Shown here: one piece after another, positions 1 to 10,419 of the stretch
How positions within the stretch are numbered: the first letter of the stretch is position 1
Layout of the letters: every line of letters starts with the position of its first letter
Origin: Brevibacterium yomogidense
GTDB taxonomy: Bacteria > Actinomycetota > Actinomycetes > Actinomycetales > Brevibacteriaceae
Reading direction: 5' to 3'
Assembly: GCF_016107685.1 (NCBI RefSeq)
Contig: NZ_JABASY010000003.1
Location: 434,001 to 498,000, forward strand
Length of the DNA stretch: 64,000 nt
Position numbers and translations under genes: made by a program
Notes under the pieces: model-generated
Databases searched by the model: none
What the model was told of the DNA's origin: nothing
What the model saw: the letters and a program-made list of their open reading frames with translations, nothing else

Positions 1-137
1 TGCTGATCGAGGAGATCAACCCGGGCAACACCGCCTCCGGACTCATCGTCTTCGACGTGCCGGCGGACGCATCGCCCAACGTGCTCGAGTTCCAGGGCGG
101 GATCTTCGACACGCCGGCAGCCGTCGCGCTGGACTGA
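1..137 (+). CDS. DUF4352-like secreted/lipoprotein, C-terminal end (partial)
   Basis: Only the last 44 codons are in the window; the frame starts at base 3 and ends with TGA at 135-137. The segment reads ...INPGNTASGLIVFDVP... followed by a short beta-rich tail. An 'NPG(N)xxxGxxxFDVP' core is typical of the C-terminal half of DUF4352 (immunoglobulin-like extracellular domain of actinobacterial lipoproteins). The N-terminus, signal peptide and true length are outside the window, so the family call is tentative. Confidence 0.6.
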   Translation, partial: LIEEINPGNTASGLIVFDVPADASPNVLEFQGGIFDTPAAVALD

Positions 138-271
138 TCCGGCACCGCACCGGACCGCCGCGCCGGTGAGGGAACAACCGGCCGGATGGCTGTCGTACCG
201 CTGAGTAGTGGTTTACGCTCAGCGAACCCACCCGGAACAGTGCCGCTGAATCACCGGGCGGACCACGGATC

Positions 272-319
272 GAGGCCGGGGTGAGGAGCTTCCAGGAAGC
301 TGCTCCTCACCCCGGCCTC
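272..319. terminator. Bidirectional hairpin terminator
   Basis: An 18-bp perfect inverted repeat (272-289 with 302-319) encloses a 12-nt loop. It lies between the convergent ends of the DUF4352-like gene and gatB, so it can serve both strands. An alternative inner hairpin (287-293/295-301) is also possible. No long T-tract follows, which is usual for such high-GC genomes. Confidence 0.75.
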
Positions 320-364
320 CTCGCGTGCGCCGTGATGCCGGCGAGCTCAGCGGTGCCGGCGCAC

Positions 365-1846
365 TCAGCCGTTGATGCGCGCCATGATGAGCTCGCGGGC
401 CTTGCCCGCGTCGGCCTGACCGCGGGTGGCCTTCATGATCGGCCCCATGAGAGCACCGATCGCCTGCATCTTCCCGCCCTTGATCTTCTCGACCACGTCC
501 GGGTTCTGCGCGATCGCGTCGTCGACCGCCGCTTCGAGAGCACCCGTGTCCTCGACGATCTGCAGGCCGTCGGCCTCCATGACCTGCGCGGGAGTCCCGC
601 GGCCCTCGAGCACACCGGCCAGCACCTTGCGCGCCAGCTTGTCGTTCAGCTTCCCGTCGTCGATCAGCTTCTGCAGCTCCGCGACGCTCTCCGGGGTCGT
701 GAGGCCCGCCGCGTCGACGTCCTGCTGCTTGGCGAGGCGTGCGATCTCACCCATCCACCACTTGCGGGCGGCGTCGGGTGTGGCACCGGCGACGACCGTC
801 GCCTCGACGGGGTCCAGCAGACCGGCGTTGATGATGTCGCGCATCTCCAGGTCGCTGATACCCCACTCGCCCAGCAGACGACGACGGCGTGCGGCCGGCA
901 GCTCCGGCAGTCCGGCCCGGATCTCCTCCACCCACTCGCGGGACGGGGCGACAGGCACCAGGTCCGGCTCCGGGAAGTAGCGGTAGTCGTCCGCGTCGGA
1001 CTTCGGCCGGCCCGACGACGTCGACCCGTCCGCCTCGTGGAAGTGGCGGGTCTCCTGCAGGACCGAACCGCCGGCGTCCAGGATGTCCGCCTGACGGGCG
1101 ATCTCGTAGCGGACGGCACGCTCGATCGACCGGAACGAGTTCACGTTCTTCGTCTCCGTGCGGGTGCCCAGCGGGGCGTCTGCGTCCGGCCGCAGCGACA
1201 CGTTGATGTCCGCGCGGACGTTGCCCTGCTCCATGCGGGCCTCGGACACGTCGAGCGCCCGGAAGATGTCCCGCAGCGTGCGCACATAGGCGGCTGCGAC
1301 CTCGGGCGCGCGATCGCCCACCCCCAGGATCGGGTGGGTGACGATCTCGACGAGCGGCACACCCGCACGGTTGTAGTCGACCAGCGAGTGGTCCGCGCCG
1401 TGGATACGACCCGACGTCCCGCCCACGTGGGTGTTCTTGCCCGCGTCCTCCTCCATGTGGGCTCGCTCGATCTCGACGGGGACGATCGTGCCGTCCTCCA
1501 GTTCGACGTCGATGCGGCCGTCGAAGGCGATGGGTTCGTCCGCCTGCGAGGTCTGGAAGTTCTTCGCGAGGTCCGGGTAGAAGTAGTTCTTCCGCGCGAA
1601 CCTGCACTCCTGGGCGATCTCGCATCCCAGTGCCAGGCCGATCCGGATGGCGTACTCGACCGCCGTCCGGTTCACGACCGGCAGTGCACCGGGAAGCCCC
1701 AGCGACGACGGCGTCGTGTTCTCGTTCGCACCCCCGCCGAACGTGTTCGGCGCGGCGTCGAACATCTTCGTCGCGGTCCCCAGCTCGACGTGCACCTCGA
1801 TGCCCAGAGCCGGATCGTACTTCGCGACTGCTTCTTCGTACTTCAT
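365..1846 (-). CDS. gatB: Asp-tRNA(Asn)/Glu-tRNA(Gln) amidotransferase subunit B
   Basis: 493 aa, the usual length for GatB. The enzyme converts mischarged Glu-tRNA(Gln) (and Asp-tRNA(Asn)) to the amide form in the cytosol; GatB binds the tRNA and phosphorylates the acyl group. The N-terminal cradle domain carries GIEVHVEL (about residues 15-22), [17 protein letters not shown] and [11 protein letters not shown] motifs. The C-terminal YqeY-like tail domain ends at [17 protein letters not shown]. The sequence after ATKMF (DAAPN, and [10 protein letters not shown] further on) lacks the CxC...CxxC zinc cysteines found in many bacterial GatBs. The ATG start has a GGAGGAG ribosome binding site. It is last in gatC-gatA-gatB, 19 nt after gatA. 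Confidence 0.97.
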   Translation of the reverse strand: MKYEEAVAKYDPALGIEVHVELGTATKMFDAAPNTFGGGANENTTPSSLGLPGALPVVNRTAVEYAIRIGLALGCEIAQECRFARKNYFYPDLAKNFQTSQADEPIAFDGRIDVELEDGTIVPVEIERAHMEEDAGKNTHVGGTSGRIHGADHSLVDYNRAGVPLVEIVTHPILGVGDRAPEVAAAYVRTLRDIFRALDVSEARMEQGNVRADINVSLRPDADAPLGTRTETKNVNSFRSIERAVRYEIARQADILDAGGSVLQETRHFHEADGSTSSGRPKSDADDYRYFPEPDLVPVAPSREWVEEIRAGLPELPAARRRRLLGEWGISDLEMRDIINAGLLDPVEATVVAGATPDAARKWWMGEIARLAKQQDVDAAGLTTPESVAELQKLIDDGKLNDKLARKVLAGVLEGRGTPAQVMEADGLQIVEDTGALEAAVDDAIAQNPDVVEKIKGGKMQAIGALMGPIMKATRGQADAGKARELIMARING

Positions 1847-1865
1847 GTCAGTCTCCTCCCCGGCC

Positions 1866-3410
1866 TCAGGCGCTCGTCGTCGTGGGTGATCCGGCTGCCG
1901 CGTACTCCGTCGGCACGCCCGCCCACACGGGCGTGCCTGCAGCGTCGGTGACCAGCGCCTCGATCGCGGATCCCACCTCGTAGAGGCGGGCGTCCTCGCG
2001 CGCCGGGGCCAGCAGCTGGAAACCCACGGGCATCCCGTTCGCCAGGCCGGCCGGCAGGCTCATGGCGGGGATTCCGGCGAGGTTCGCCGGGATCGTCGCC
2101 GCATCTCCCAGGTACAGGGCCATGGGGTCGGAGGCGTCCTCCGACCCGAACGGCAGCGCCGTCGTGGGAGCGGTGGGCGTGACGAGCACGTCCACCTGCT
2201 CGAACGCTGCGGCGAAGTCCCGCTGCACCAGGGTGCGGACCTTCTGCGCGGAGCCGTAGTAGGCGTCGTAGTAGCCGGCGGACAGCGCGTAGGTGCCCAG
2301 CAGGATGCGGCGCTTGACCTCCGAGCCGAATCCGGCTGCGCGGGTCGCGCTCATGACGGTCTCCGCGGTGACGGGGCCGGTCTCCGGCTCCACCCTCAGG
2401 CCGAACCGCATCCCGTCGTAGCGGGCGAGGTTCGAGGACGCCTCCGACGGCATGATGAGGTAGTACGCGTCCAGGGCGTACGCGAGCGACGGCATGTCGA
2501 CCTCGACGATCTGGGCGCCCGCGGATTCCGCGAGGGCCAGCGCCGCGTGGAACGCGTCCCGCACGTCCGCGGCGTAGTCGTCCGCGGACAGCTGGCGGAC
2601 GGTGCCCAGGCGCTTGCCCTTGAGAGATCCGTCGCGGACCCCCGCTTCGACGGCGGCGAGGAGGTCCGGCACCGGGTCGGTGAGCGACGTCGAATCCTGG
2701 GCGTCGTGCCCGGCCAGCAGCTGGTGCAGTGCCGCCGCGTCCGCGACGGTGCGGCCCATCGGGCCCACCTGGTCGAGGCTGGACGCCATCGCGACGACGC
2801 CGTAGCGCGACACGGAGCCGTACGTGGGCTTCACACCCACCGTGCCGGTGAAGGCGGCAGGCTGGCGGATTGATCCGCCCGTGTCCGTGCCGACGGCCAG
2901 CGGGGCCTGGAATGCTGCCGCCGAGGCCGCAGCACCTCCCGAGGACCCGCCCGGGACCGTGGTCGTGTCCCACGGGTTGTGGGTCGGGCCGAACGCCGAA
3001 TGCTCGGTCGTCGAACCCATCGCGAACTCGTCGAGGTTCGTCTTGCCGAGCACAGGCAGGCCGGCGTCCTTGATCTTCGTGTAGACCGTCGCGTCGTAGG
3101 GCGGCACCCAGTCCTCGAGCATCTTCGACCCCGCGGTCGTGCGGATGCCGGCGGTGACGACGACGTCCTTGACGCTCACGGGGACCCCCGCGTACGGGTG
3201 GAGTGCCTCACCTGCGGCACGCTTGCGGTCGACCTCCGCGGCCGTGGCGAGCGCCGTGTCCGGGGTGACGGTGAGGAAGGAGCCCAGTGCTGCGTCCGTG
3301 GCGTCGATGCGGTCCAGATGGGAGCGGGTGACGTCGGTGGCCGAATAGTCGCCGGCACGCAGTCCGGCGGCCAGCTGGGCTGCGGTGAGTCGTGTGAGAT
3401 CTTCCGTCAT
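1866..3410 (-). CDS. gatA: Asp-tRNA(Asn)/Glu-tRNA(Gln) amidotransferase subunit A
   Basis: 514 aa glutaminase subunit that releases ammonia from glutamine and channels it to GatB. It is an amidase-signature enzyme: the catalytic triad is visible as K81 (PVSVKDVVV), S156 (PGGSSGGAA) and the nucleophile S180 ([10 protein letters not shown]). It starts with ATG two bases from the end of gatC, and its GGAGG ribosome binding site lies inside the end of gatC, indicating translational coupling. The fold runs to a C-terminal segment rich in Ala/Gly/Ser. Confidence 0.97.
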   Translation of the reverse strand: MTEDLTRLTAAQLAAGLRAGDYSATDVTRSHLDRIDATDAALGSFLTVTPDTALATAAEVDRKRAAGEALHPYAGVPVSVKDVVVTAGIRTTAGSKMLEDWVPPYDATVYTKIKDAGLPVLGKTNLDEFAMGSTTEHSAFGPTHNPWDTTTVPGGSSGGAAASAAAFQAPLAVGTDTGGSIRQPAAFTGTVGVKPTYGSVSRYGVVAMASSLDQVGPMGRTVADAAALHQLLAGHDAQDSTSLTDPVPDLLAAVEAGVRDGSLKGKRLGTVRQLSADDYAADVRDAFHAALALAESAGAQIVEVDMPSLAYALDAYYLIMPSEASSNLARYDGMRFGLRVEPETGPVTAETVMSATRAAGFGSEVKRRILLGTYALSAGYYDAYYGSAQKVRTLVQRDFAAAFEQVDVLVTPTAPTTALPFGSEDASDPMALYLGDAATIPANLAGIPAMSLPAGLANGMPVGFQLLAPAREDARLYEVGSAIEALVTDAAGTPVWAGVPTEYAAAGSPTTTSA

Positions 3411-3411
3411 G

Positions 3412-3717
3412 TCAGTCCTCCCCCAGGATCTGCGGGACGAGGAACTTCCCGTCCTCGGACGCGGGGGCGCCGGACAGCGCCTGCTCCGCGGTGAGGGGGG
3501 TGCCCACGACGTCGTCGCGGAGCACGTTCTTCAGCGGCATGGGGTGGCTGGTCGCAGGCACGTCGTCCGTGGCCACCTCCGCCACCCGTGCGACGCTGGC
3601 GAGGATCCGGTCCAGGTCCCCTGCCGTCTTCTCCAACTCTTCGCTGGTCATGGCGATCCTGGCGAGTTCCGCCAGGTGCTCGACCTGTCCAGCGGTGATC
3701 GCGGCCGTGTCAGCCAT
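3412..3717 (-). CDS. gatC: Asp-tRNA(Asn)/Glu-tRNA(Gln) amidotransferase subunit C
   Basis: About 101 aa. GatC wraps around GatA and stabilises the GatAB complex. [21 protein letters not shown] and the C-terminal LRDDVV...[16 protein letters not shown] match the family well. The ATG at 3717 (MADTAA) gives the standard N-terminus. An in-frame GTG at 3723 sits at better spacing (5 nt) from the AGGAG site, so the real protein may be two residues longer. It is the first gene of the gatCAB operon. Confidence 0.93.
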   Translation of the reverse strand: MADTAAITAGQVEHLAELARIAMTSEELEKTAGDLDRILASVARVAEVATDDVPATSHPMPLKNVLRDDVVGTPLTAEQALSGAPASEDGKFLVPQILGED

Positions 3718-3723
3718 CCCCAC

Positions 3724-4041
3724 CCTCTCTCCTACGATTTCGTACCGCCTGCCAGTCTACGACGGGGGCGGCCAGGCTCCTGCACTGCCGGACGAACCCC
3801 GTGGTCACACCGGCCGCTTCCCCTCCCCGTCGGTAACTTATGTCCTATTCCGACATTCTCTGATCCCACGAGCGCATAAAGAGACTCCCGTCACTTACGA
3901 TGGTCCGGACCGGTGCACCTCGCACCGGGCCTCTGAGGCCCCGACAGCCCTGTCATCAGCGGTGACACCCTGCGTCCGCAGGGAGTCCCGCACGACGGGC
4001 TGCGAGACCCGGGAGGTTTCCGCCGATCGCACGGAGGGGAA
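3724..4041. other. Divergent intergenic region (gatC / DUF485-actP)
   Basis: 318 bp with no supported gene; it holds the promoters of both divergent operons. An AT-richer block at about 3835-3865 and 3880-3900 is the likely promoter core. Two inverted repeats lie between this block and the DUF485 start and are listed separately. Confidence 0.6.
3910..3967. promoter_or_regulatory. Two inverted repeats upstream of the monocarboxylate transporter operon
   Basis: Repeat 1 is CCGGTGC-ACCTC-GCACCGG at 3910-3928 (7-bp perfect arms, 5-nt spacer). Repeat 2 is TGTCA-N7-TGACA at 3951-3967. They lie 75-130 bp before the DUF485 start. Repeat 1 could be an operator or a 5'UTR hairpin. Acetate/monocarboxylate uptake genes in corynebacteria are controlled by RamA/RamB-type regulators, but neither repeat is a recognised site, so no regulator is named. 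Confidence 0.4.
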
Positions 4042-4419
4042 ATGACTCACGACGGTCCCGCGCAGAGCAGCGCGCCGCATGAGGATGAACCACAGGAACC
4101 ACAGGGCATCGACTATGTCGCTGTGAACGAATCCGCGGCATTCGTCTCGCTGAAGAAGACGCAGAGGAGCTTCGTCTTCCCGATGGCCGCCTTCTTCATC
4201 ATCTGGTACGCCGCCTATGTCCTGCTGGGCGCCTACGCCCATGAGTTCATGGCCAAGCCCGTGTTCGGGTCCGTGAACATGGGGATCGTGCTCGGCCTGC
4301 TCCAGTTCGTCACGACGTTCGCCATCACGAGCATCTACGTCGTCTTCGCGAACAGGCGCCTGGATCCTGCGGCCCAGGCGATCCGCACCGAACTCGAAGG
4401 GCAGGAGGCCACCTCATGA
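4042..4419 (+). CDS. DUF485 family inner-membrane protein (symporter partner)
   Basis: 125 aa. A hydrophilic N-terminus of about 45 residues is followed by two membrane helices (FVFPMAAFFIIWYAAYVLLGAY and MGIVLGLLQFVTTFAITSIYVVF), the standard DUF485 layout. The gene almost always precedes an ActP/MctC-type symporter and probably helps its assembly or function. Here its stop overlaps the symporter start (ATGA at 4416-4419). The ATG has a strong ribosome binding site (GGAGGGG). Confidence 0.93.
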   Translation: MTHDGPAQSSAPHEDEPQEPQGIDYVAVNESAAFVSLKKTQRSFVFPMAAFFIIWYAAYVLLGAYAHEFMAKPVFGSVNMGIVLGLLQFVTTFAITSIYVVFANRRLDPAAQAIRTELEGQEATS

Positions 4420-6041
4420 ACACCCCCCTGATCTGGGCCGCCGACGCCCAGGAGACACCGGTGAACAACCCGGTCCTCAACATCTCGATCTTCCTGGCGT
4501 TCGTCGTGGTGACGCTCGTCATCGTGTTCCGGGCCAGCCGCAACAACAAGTCCGCTGCGGACTACTATGCGGCCGGACGCTCCTTCACCGGGCCGCAGAA
4601 CGGCTTCGCGATCGCCGGTGACTATCTGTCCGCCGCATCGTTCCTGGGCATCGTCGGGGCGATCGCGGTCAACGGATACGACGGCTTCCTGTATTCGGTC
4701 GGGTTCCTCGTCGCCTGGCTGGTCGCCCTCCTGCTCGTCGCGGAACTCATGCGCAACACCGCGAAGTTCACGATGGCGGACGTGCTGGCGTTCCGCCTCA
4801 AGCAGCGGCCCGTCCGCATGGCGGCCGCACTCACGACGCTCGCCGTGTGCTTCTTCTACCTGCTGGCACAGATGGCCGGAGCCGGAGGCCTCGTGTCGCT
4901 GCTCCTGGGCATCGATTCGAAGGTGGGCCAGTCGCTGGTCATCGCGGTCGTGGGCGTCGTCATGATCATCTACGTGCTGGTGGGTGGCATGAAGGGCACC
5001 ACCTGGGTGCAGATCATCAAGGCGTTCCTGCTGATCAGCGGCGTCTTCATCATGACGATCTGGGTGCTGTGGCTCAACGACTTCAATTTCTCCTCCGTGC
5101 TGGACGACGCTGTCGCGAACTCCATCGCGGATCCGCCGGAGGCACTCCTGGCACCCGGCCTGCAGTACGGCGCGCTGCCCATCGACTTCGTGTCGCTCGC
5201 AATCGCACTGGTCCTCGGCACCGCCGGGCTTCCGCACGTGCTCATGCGCTTCTACACGGTGCCCACGGCCAAGGAAGCGCGTCGCTCCGTCGTGTGGGCC
5301 ATCTGGCTCATCGGCATCTTCTACCTCTTCACCCTGGTGCTGGGCTTCGGTGCCGCCGCCATGGTGGGGTCGGAGACGATCGTCAACGCCCCGGGCGGCG
5401 TGAATTCGGCCGCGCCGCTGCTCGCTGCAGTGCTCGGCGGTCCGGTACTGCTCGGCATCATCTCCGCGGTCGCGTTCGCCACGATCCTCGCGGTCGTCGC
5501 GGGTCTCACGATCACGGCCGCCGCGTCGTTCGCGCATGACATCTACTCGAACGTCATCCGCAAGGGCGTCATCGATTCGAAGTCGGAGGTGAAGGTCGCC
5601 CGTCGCACGGTGCTCGTCATCGGCGCCGTGTCGATCATCGGCGGCATCGGGGTGCAGGGCCAGAACATCGCGTTCCTCGTGGCCCTCGCGTTCGCCGTGG
5701 CGGCGAGCGCGAACCTGCCGACGATCCTGTACTCGCTCTACTGGCGCCGCTTCACGACCCGCGGGGCGGTGTGGAGCATGTACGGCGGACTCATCTCGTG
5801 CATCCTCCTCATCACCTTCTCCCCCGTCGTGTCCGGTTCCGAGACCGCGATGCTGGGCGCGAACATCGACTTCGTGATCTTCCCGCTGAAGAACCCGGGG
5901 ATCGTGTCGATCCCGCTGGGCTTCCTGCTGGGCTGGATCGGCTCGCTCACCGACAAGGGTGTGGAGAGCAAGAAGCTGGCTGCGGAGATGGAGGTGCGCT
6001 CCCTCACCGGTCACGGTGCCGAAGCGGCCGTCGAGCACTGA
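4416..6041 (+). CDS. actP: Cation/acetate-type symporter (SSS family, monocarboxylate uptake)
   Basis: 541 aa, about 13 membrane helices. It belongs to the sodium:solute symporter family, ActP/MctC branch, and imports acetate, pyruvate or related monocarboxylates. Visible signatures are ADYYAAGRSFTGPQNG FAIAGDYLSAASFLG near residues 47-75, GGMKGTTWVQIIKAFLL near 195, and GTAGLPHVLMRFYTVPTAKEARRS near 265. The short N-terminus (MNTPLIWAADA) precedes the first helix, as in other ActPs. It is translationally coupled to the DUF485 gene. The exact substrate cannot be read from the sequence. Confidence 0.92.
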   Translation: MNTPLIWAADAQETPVNNPVLNISIFLAFVVVTLVIVFRASRNNKSAADYYAAGRSFTGPQNGFAIAGDYLSAASFLGIVGAIAVNGYDGFLYSVGFLVAWLVALLLVAELMRNTAKFTMADVLAFRLKQRPVRMAAALTTLAVCFFYLLAQMAGAGGLVSLLLGIDSKVGQSLVIAVVGVVMIIYVLVGGMKGTTWVQIIKAFLLISGVFIMTIWVLWLNDFNFSSVLDDAVANSIADPPEALLAPGLQYGALPIDFVSLAIALVLGTAGLPHVLMRFYTVPTAKEARRSVVWAIWLIGIFYLFTLVLGFGAAAMVGSETIVNAPGGVNSAAPLLAAVLGGPVLLGIISAVAFATILAVVAGLTITAAASFAHDIYSNVIRKGVIDSKSEVKVARRTVLVIGAVSIIGGIGVQGQNIAFLVALAFAVAASANLPTILYSLYWRRFTTRGAVWSMYGGLISCILLITFSPVVSGSETAMLGANIDFVIFPLKNPGIVSIPLGFLLGWIGSLTDKGVESKKLAAEMEVRSLTGHGAEAAVEH

Positions 6042-6083
6042 CGGTCCGCTGACGCGGGCGGCAGCGCCCGCCTGACAGGCGAA

Positions 6084-6136
6084 AGAACAGAGCTGCGGTC
6101 CCTCCGGAATCATCGGAGGGACCGCAGCTCTGTTCT
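6084..6136. terminator. Strong bidirectional terminator
   Basis: A 23-bp perfect inverted repeat (6084-6106 with 6114-6136) has a 7-nt loop. AAAGAAC flanks the left arm and GTTCTC ends the right arm. It separates the actP operon (plus) from the secreted-protein gene (minus). Confidence 0.9.
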
Positions 6137-6157
6137 CGAGTCGCGGAGCTCTCTGCG

Positions 6158-6604
6158 TCAGACGACGTCGGCGCGGCGCTCGCCGCGGATGTAGGCGCCG
6201 AGGTCCTCGCTTACGCGTTCGGCTGCCGCCCACGAGATCTCGCCGGCTTCCGCCGCCGAGAGGAGCTCGGCACGGACCCCGTCCGCCCGCGCCCCCGCAT
6301 CGAGGGGCGCTGCATCGATAGCCGCAGCGTCGGCGGATGCAGCGTGGGCGATCGTCGTGTCGGCGGCACCTGCGGTCGCCGTGTGGAGGCGTTCGGCGTC
6401 GGTCAGTCCCGGGTAGGAGCCGAATTCGTCCGTGGTCCCGGCAGTCGCGGCGCGCGCGTCCGGGGTGGCACGATCACCTTCCGCGGTGGGCGGTGCGACG
6501 TCCGCCGGCGAGTCCCGGAGGGACGTCTGGCCCAGTGCTGCAGCGCCGATCGTCGAACCGACCGCCAGCGCAGCGGAGAGGATCAAGCGGGTCCCGATGT
6601 TCAT
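6158..6604 (-). CDS. Hypothetical secreted/membrane-anchored protein
   Basis: 148 aa, no recognised family. The N-terminus (MNIGTRLILSAALAVGSTIGAAAL) is a signal peptide or anchor. The rest is Ala/Asp/Thr-rich, with a C-terminal helical stretch (AELLSAAEAGEISWAAAERVSEDLGAYIRGER) that looks folded. The ATG at 6604 follows a weak GGGG ribosome binding site, and a longer in-frame extension upstream has no protein-like sequence. It is probably expressed separately from ligA, which ends 76 bp upstream. Confidence 0.65.
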   Translation of the reverse strand: MNIGTRLILSAALAVGSTIGAAALGQTSLRDSPADVAPPTAEGDRATPDARAATAGTTDEFGSYPGLTDAERLHTATAGAADTTIAHAASADAAAIDAAPLDAGARADGVRAELLSAAEAGEISWAAAERVSEDLGAYIRGERRADVV

Positions 6605-6680
6605 GACCCCTACTCTTCCACTCGAATCTGAACCTCCGACGACGTGGACCTGTGCGCAGCCTGTGTGGTTCAGGTCACCG

Positions 6681-9107
<2,427 letters not shown>

Positions 9108-10316
9108 TCAGCCCGCCTGGTCCGCGAATGCCCTGGCGAGAGCGCCGGCCATCCGCACGTGTGCGCGGCTGCTCGCTCCTGAAGCGGTCTCCGGAAGCAG
9201 GGGATCGCTGCCGGTGGGCAGTTCCTCCCCCGTGAGGATACCGAAGCCGGCCAGCCCCGACCGAGCCATCCCGACCCCGGTCCACGGCTGCGCGACCGCC
9301 TCCACCCAGCTCGCGACGGACTCCGGCGCCGAGGCGGCAGTCGCCGGCACCCGCAGCCACAGTCCCCGTCGCTCCTCCGTCCAGGCCGCGATCCGCTCCC
9401 ACTGACGGATCCGCGCGGCGGTCACCTCCGACGAGGAGCTCACGGGCACCGCCAGCTGCGTGAGGTCCGCGTCTGCAGCGAGGTCCGTGTGGGCGACGTC
9501 CTTCCCGGAGATCCGGACGGTGCCCACGGTGGGCAGCGACAGGATCGTGTGCGGGCCGGTCCTCTGTGCGACGGAGCGCAGCGCGGCGACGACGTGGGTG
9601 TCCGGGATCGCCGGCAGCGCGCGGAAGCCGGACACCGTCGGCACCGTCCCCGTGAGGATCTGGTCGAGGTCGTCCTCGACAAGGCGGATGCGCGCCTTCT
9701 CGAGCGGGTCCTCGGACCAGGCGGGGACCACACCGCCGGTGGCAGCCCCGTTACCGGTGGAGGCCTCGCGGCCGGCGAGGGCCTCGGAAAGCGAGGGGGC
9801 ACCGGCACTGAAGGGGGCCTCGGCGACGGTCTTCGCGATCTTCTCCCGCAGCTCCAGCAGGCCGTGGGTGTAGGACTGGATGACGTCGCGGCGGGCGCCT
9901 GAGTCGCGCAGCACCGGGGAGCCGTCGGGCAGCCCCAGGCGGCGCACCAGCGTCCACGGTCCGGGGACGGACAGCAGCACCGGCAGGTCGGAGGACTCCG
10001 CGTACTCGCCCAGCGCGTCGAGGGCGCGGCCCAGGCGGGACTGCTCGCGCCGTGCGTCCAGCGTGCGGGCGGCCGTCGCTGCGCGGGACCCCAGCAGGCG
10101 CCAGCCGGCCGGTCCGATGTCCGCGGGCAGTCCCGGCAGCAACTGGGTCGCCAGGCCGAGGCTGTCGCACGCCCACCGGGTGCCGCCGGCCGCCGGTCCG
10201 CTCATGAGGGGGAACGGCAGGAGACCCTGTTCGTCAGCCGCGAGCGTCGCGCCGCGGGACGCCGCTTCGCGCGGGTCCTCCCCCGCCCAGACACCCGTCG
10301 TCGATGCACGTGTCAT
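9108..10316 (-). CDS. MetE-like (cobalamin-independent methionine synthase family) protein
   Basis: 402 aa from the ATG at 10316, which has a GAGGAGG ribosome binding site; a longer in-frame extension is Arg/Gly/Ser-rich and unlikely to be coding. The protein resembles the conserved actinobacterial gene found between mnmA and ligA (the Rv3015c type in Mycobacterium), annotated as a methionine-synthase-like UROD/MetE TIM barrel. Segments such as DLPVLLSVPGPWTLVRRLGLPDGS and HTILSLPTVGTVRI fit barrel strands. It is much shorter than real MetE (about 750 aa), so methionine synthesis is not assured. It lies 21 bp upstream of ligA, probably in the same operon. Confidence 0.75.
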   Translation of the reverse strand: MTRASTTGVWAGEDPREAASRGATLAADEQGLLPFPLMSGPAAGGTRWACDSLGLATQLLPGLPADIGPAGWRLLGSRAATAARTLDARREQSRLGRALDALGEYAESSDLPVLLSVPGPWTLVRRLGLPDGSPVLRDSGARRDVIQSYTHGLLELREKIAKTVAEAPFSAGAPSLSEALAGREASTGNGAATGGVVPAWSEDPLEKARIRLVEDDLDQILTGTVPTVSGFRALPAIPDTHVVAALRSVAQRTGPHTILSLPTVGTVRISGKDVAHTDLAADADLTQLAVPVSSSSEVTAARIRQWERIAAWTEERRGLWLRVPATAASAPESVASWVEAVAQPWTGVGMARSGLAGFGILTGEELPTGSDPLLPETASGASSRAHVRMAGALARAFADQAG

Positions 10317-10419
10317 CTCGTCCTCCTCGTCATCCGAACGTCGAACCTCACCGGAGCGCCCAACCTCACTCGGGCGCCGATCCCCAACAGAGCACCGCCC
10401 GTCACCGGCGCACCGATCC
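10317..10419. repeat. Degenerate GGCGCTCCGGTGAGG-type repeats in an intergenic gap
   Basis: Between the S9 peptidase stop and the MetE-like start, the minus strand repeats a motif close to GGnGC(T/G)CCGGTGAGG(T/A)T about four times (near 10345, 10365, 10400 and 10420). No gene or clear hairpin terminator is visible. The repeats look like slippage-derived sequence. Confidence 0.4.

Noticed and set aside
281..1951. Long plus-strand open frame opposite gatB (556 codons)
   Set aside because: It is antisense to gatB, has Arg/Leu/Val/Asp-rich composition typical of the complement of a high-GC gene, and no start signals. The same holds for long antisense frames opposite ligA, the S9 peptidase, MMPL, sdhA and cstA.
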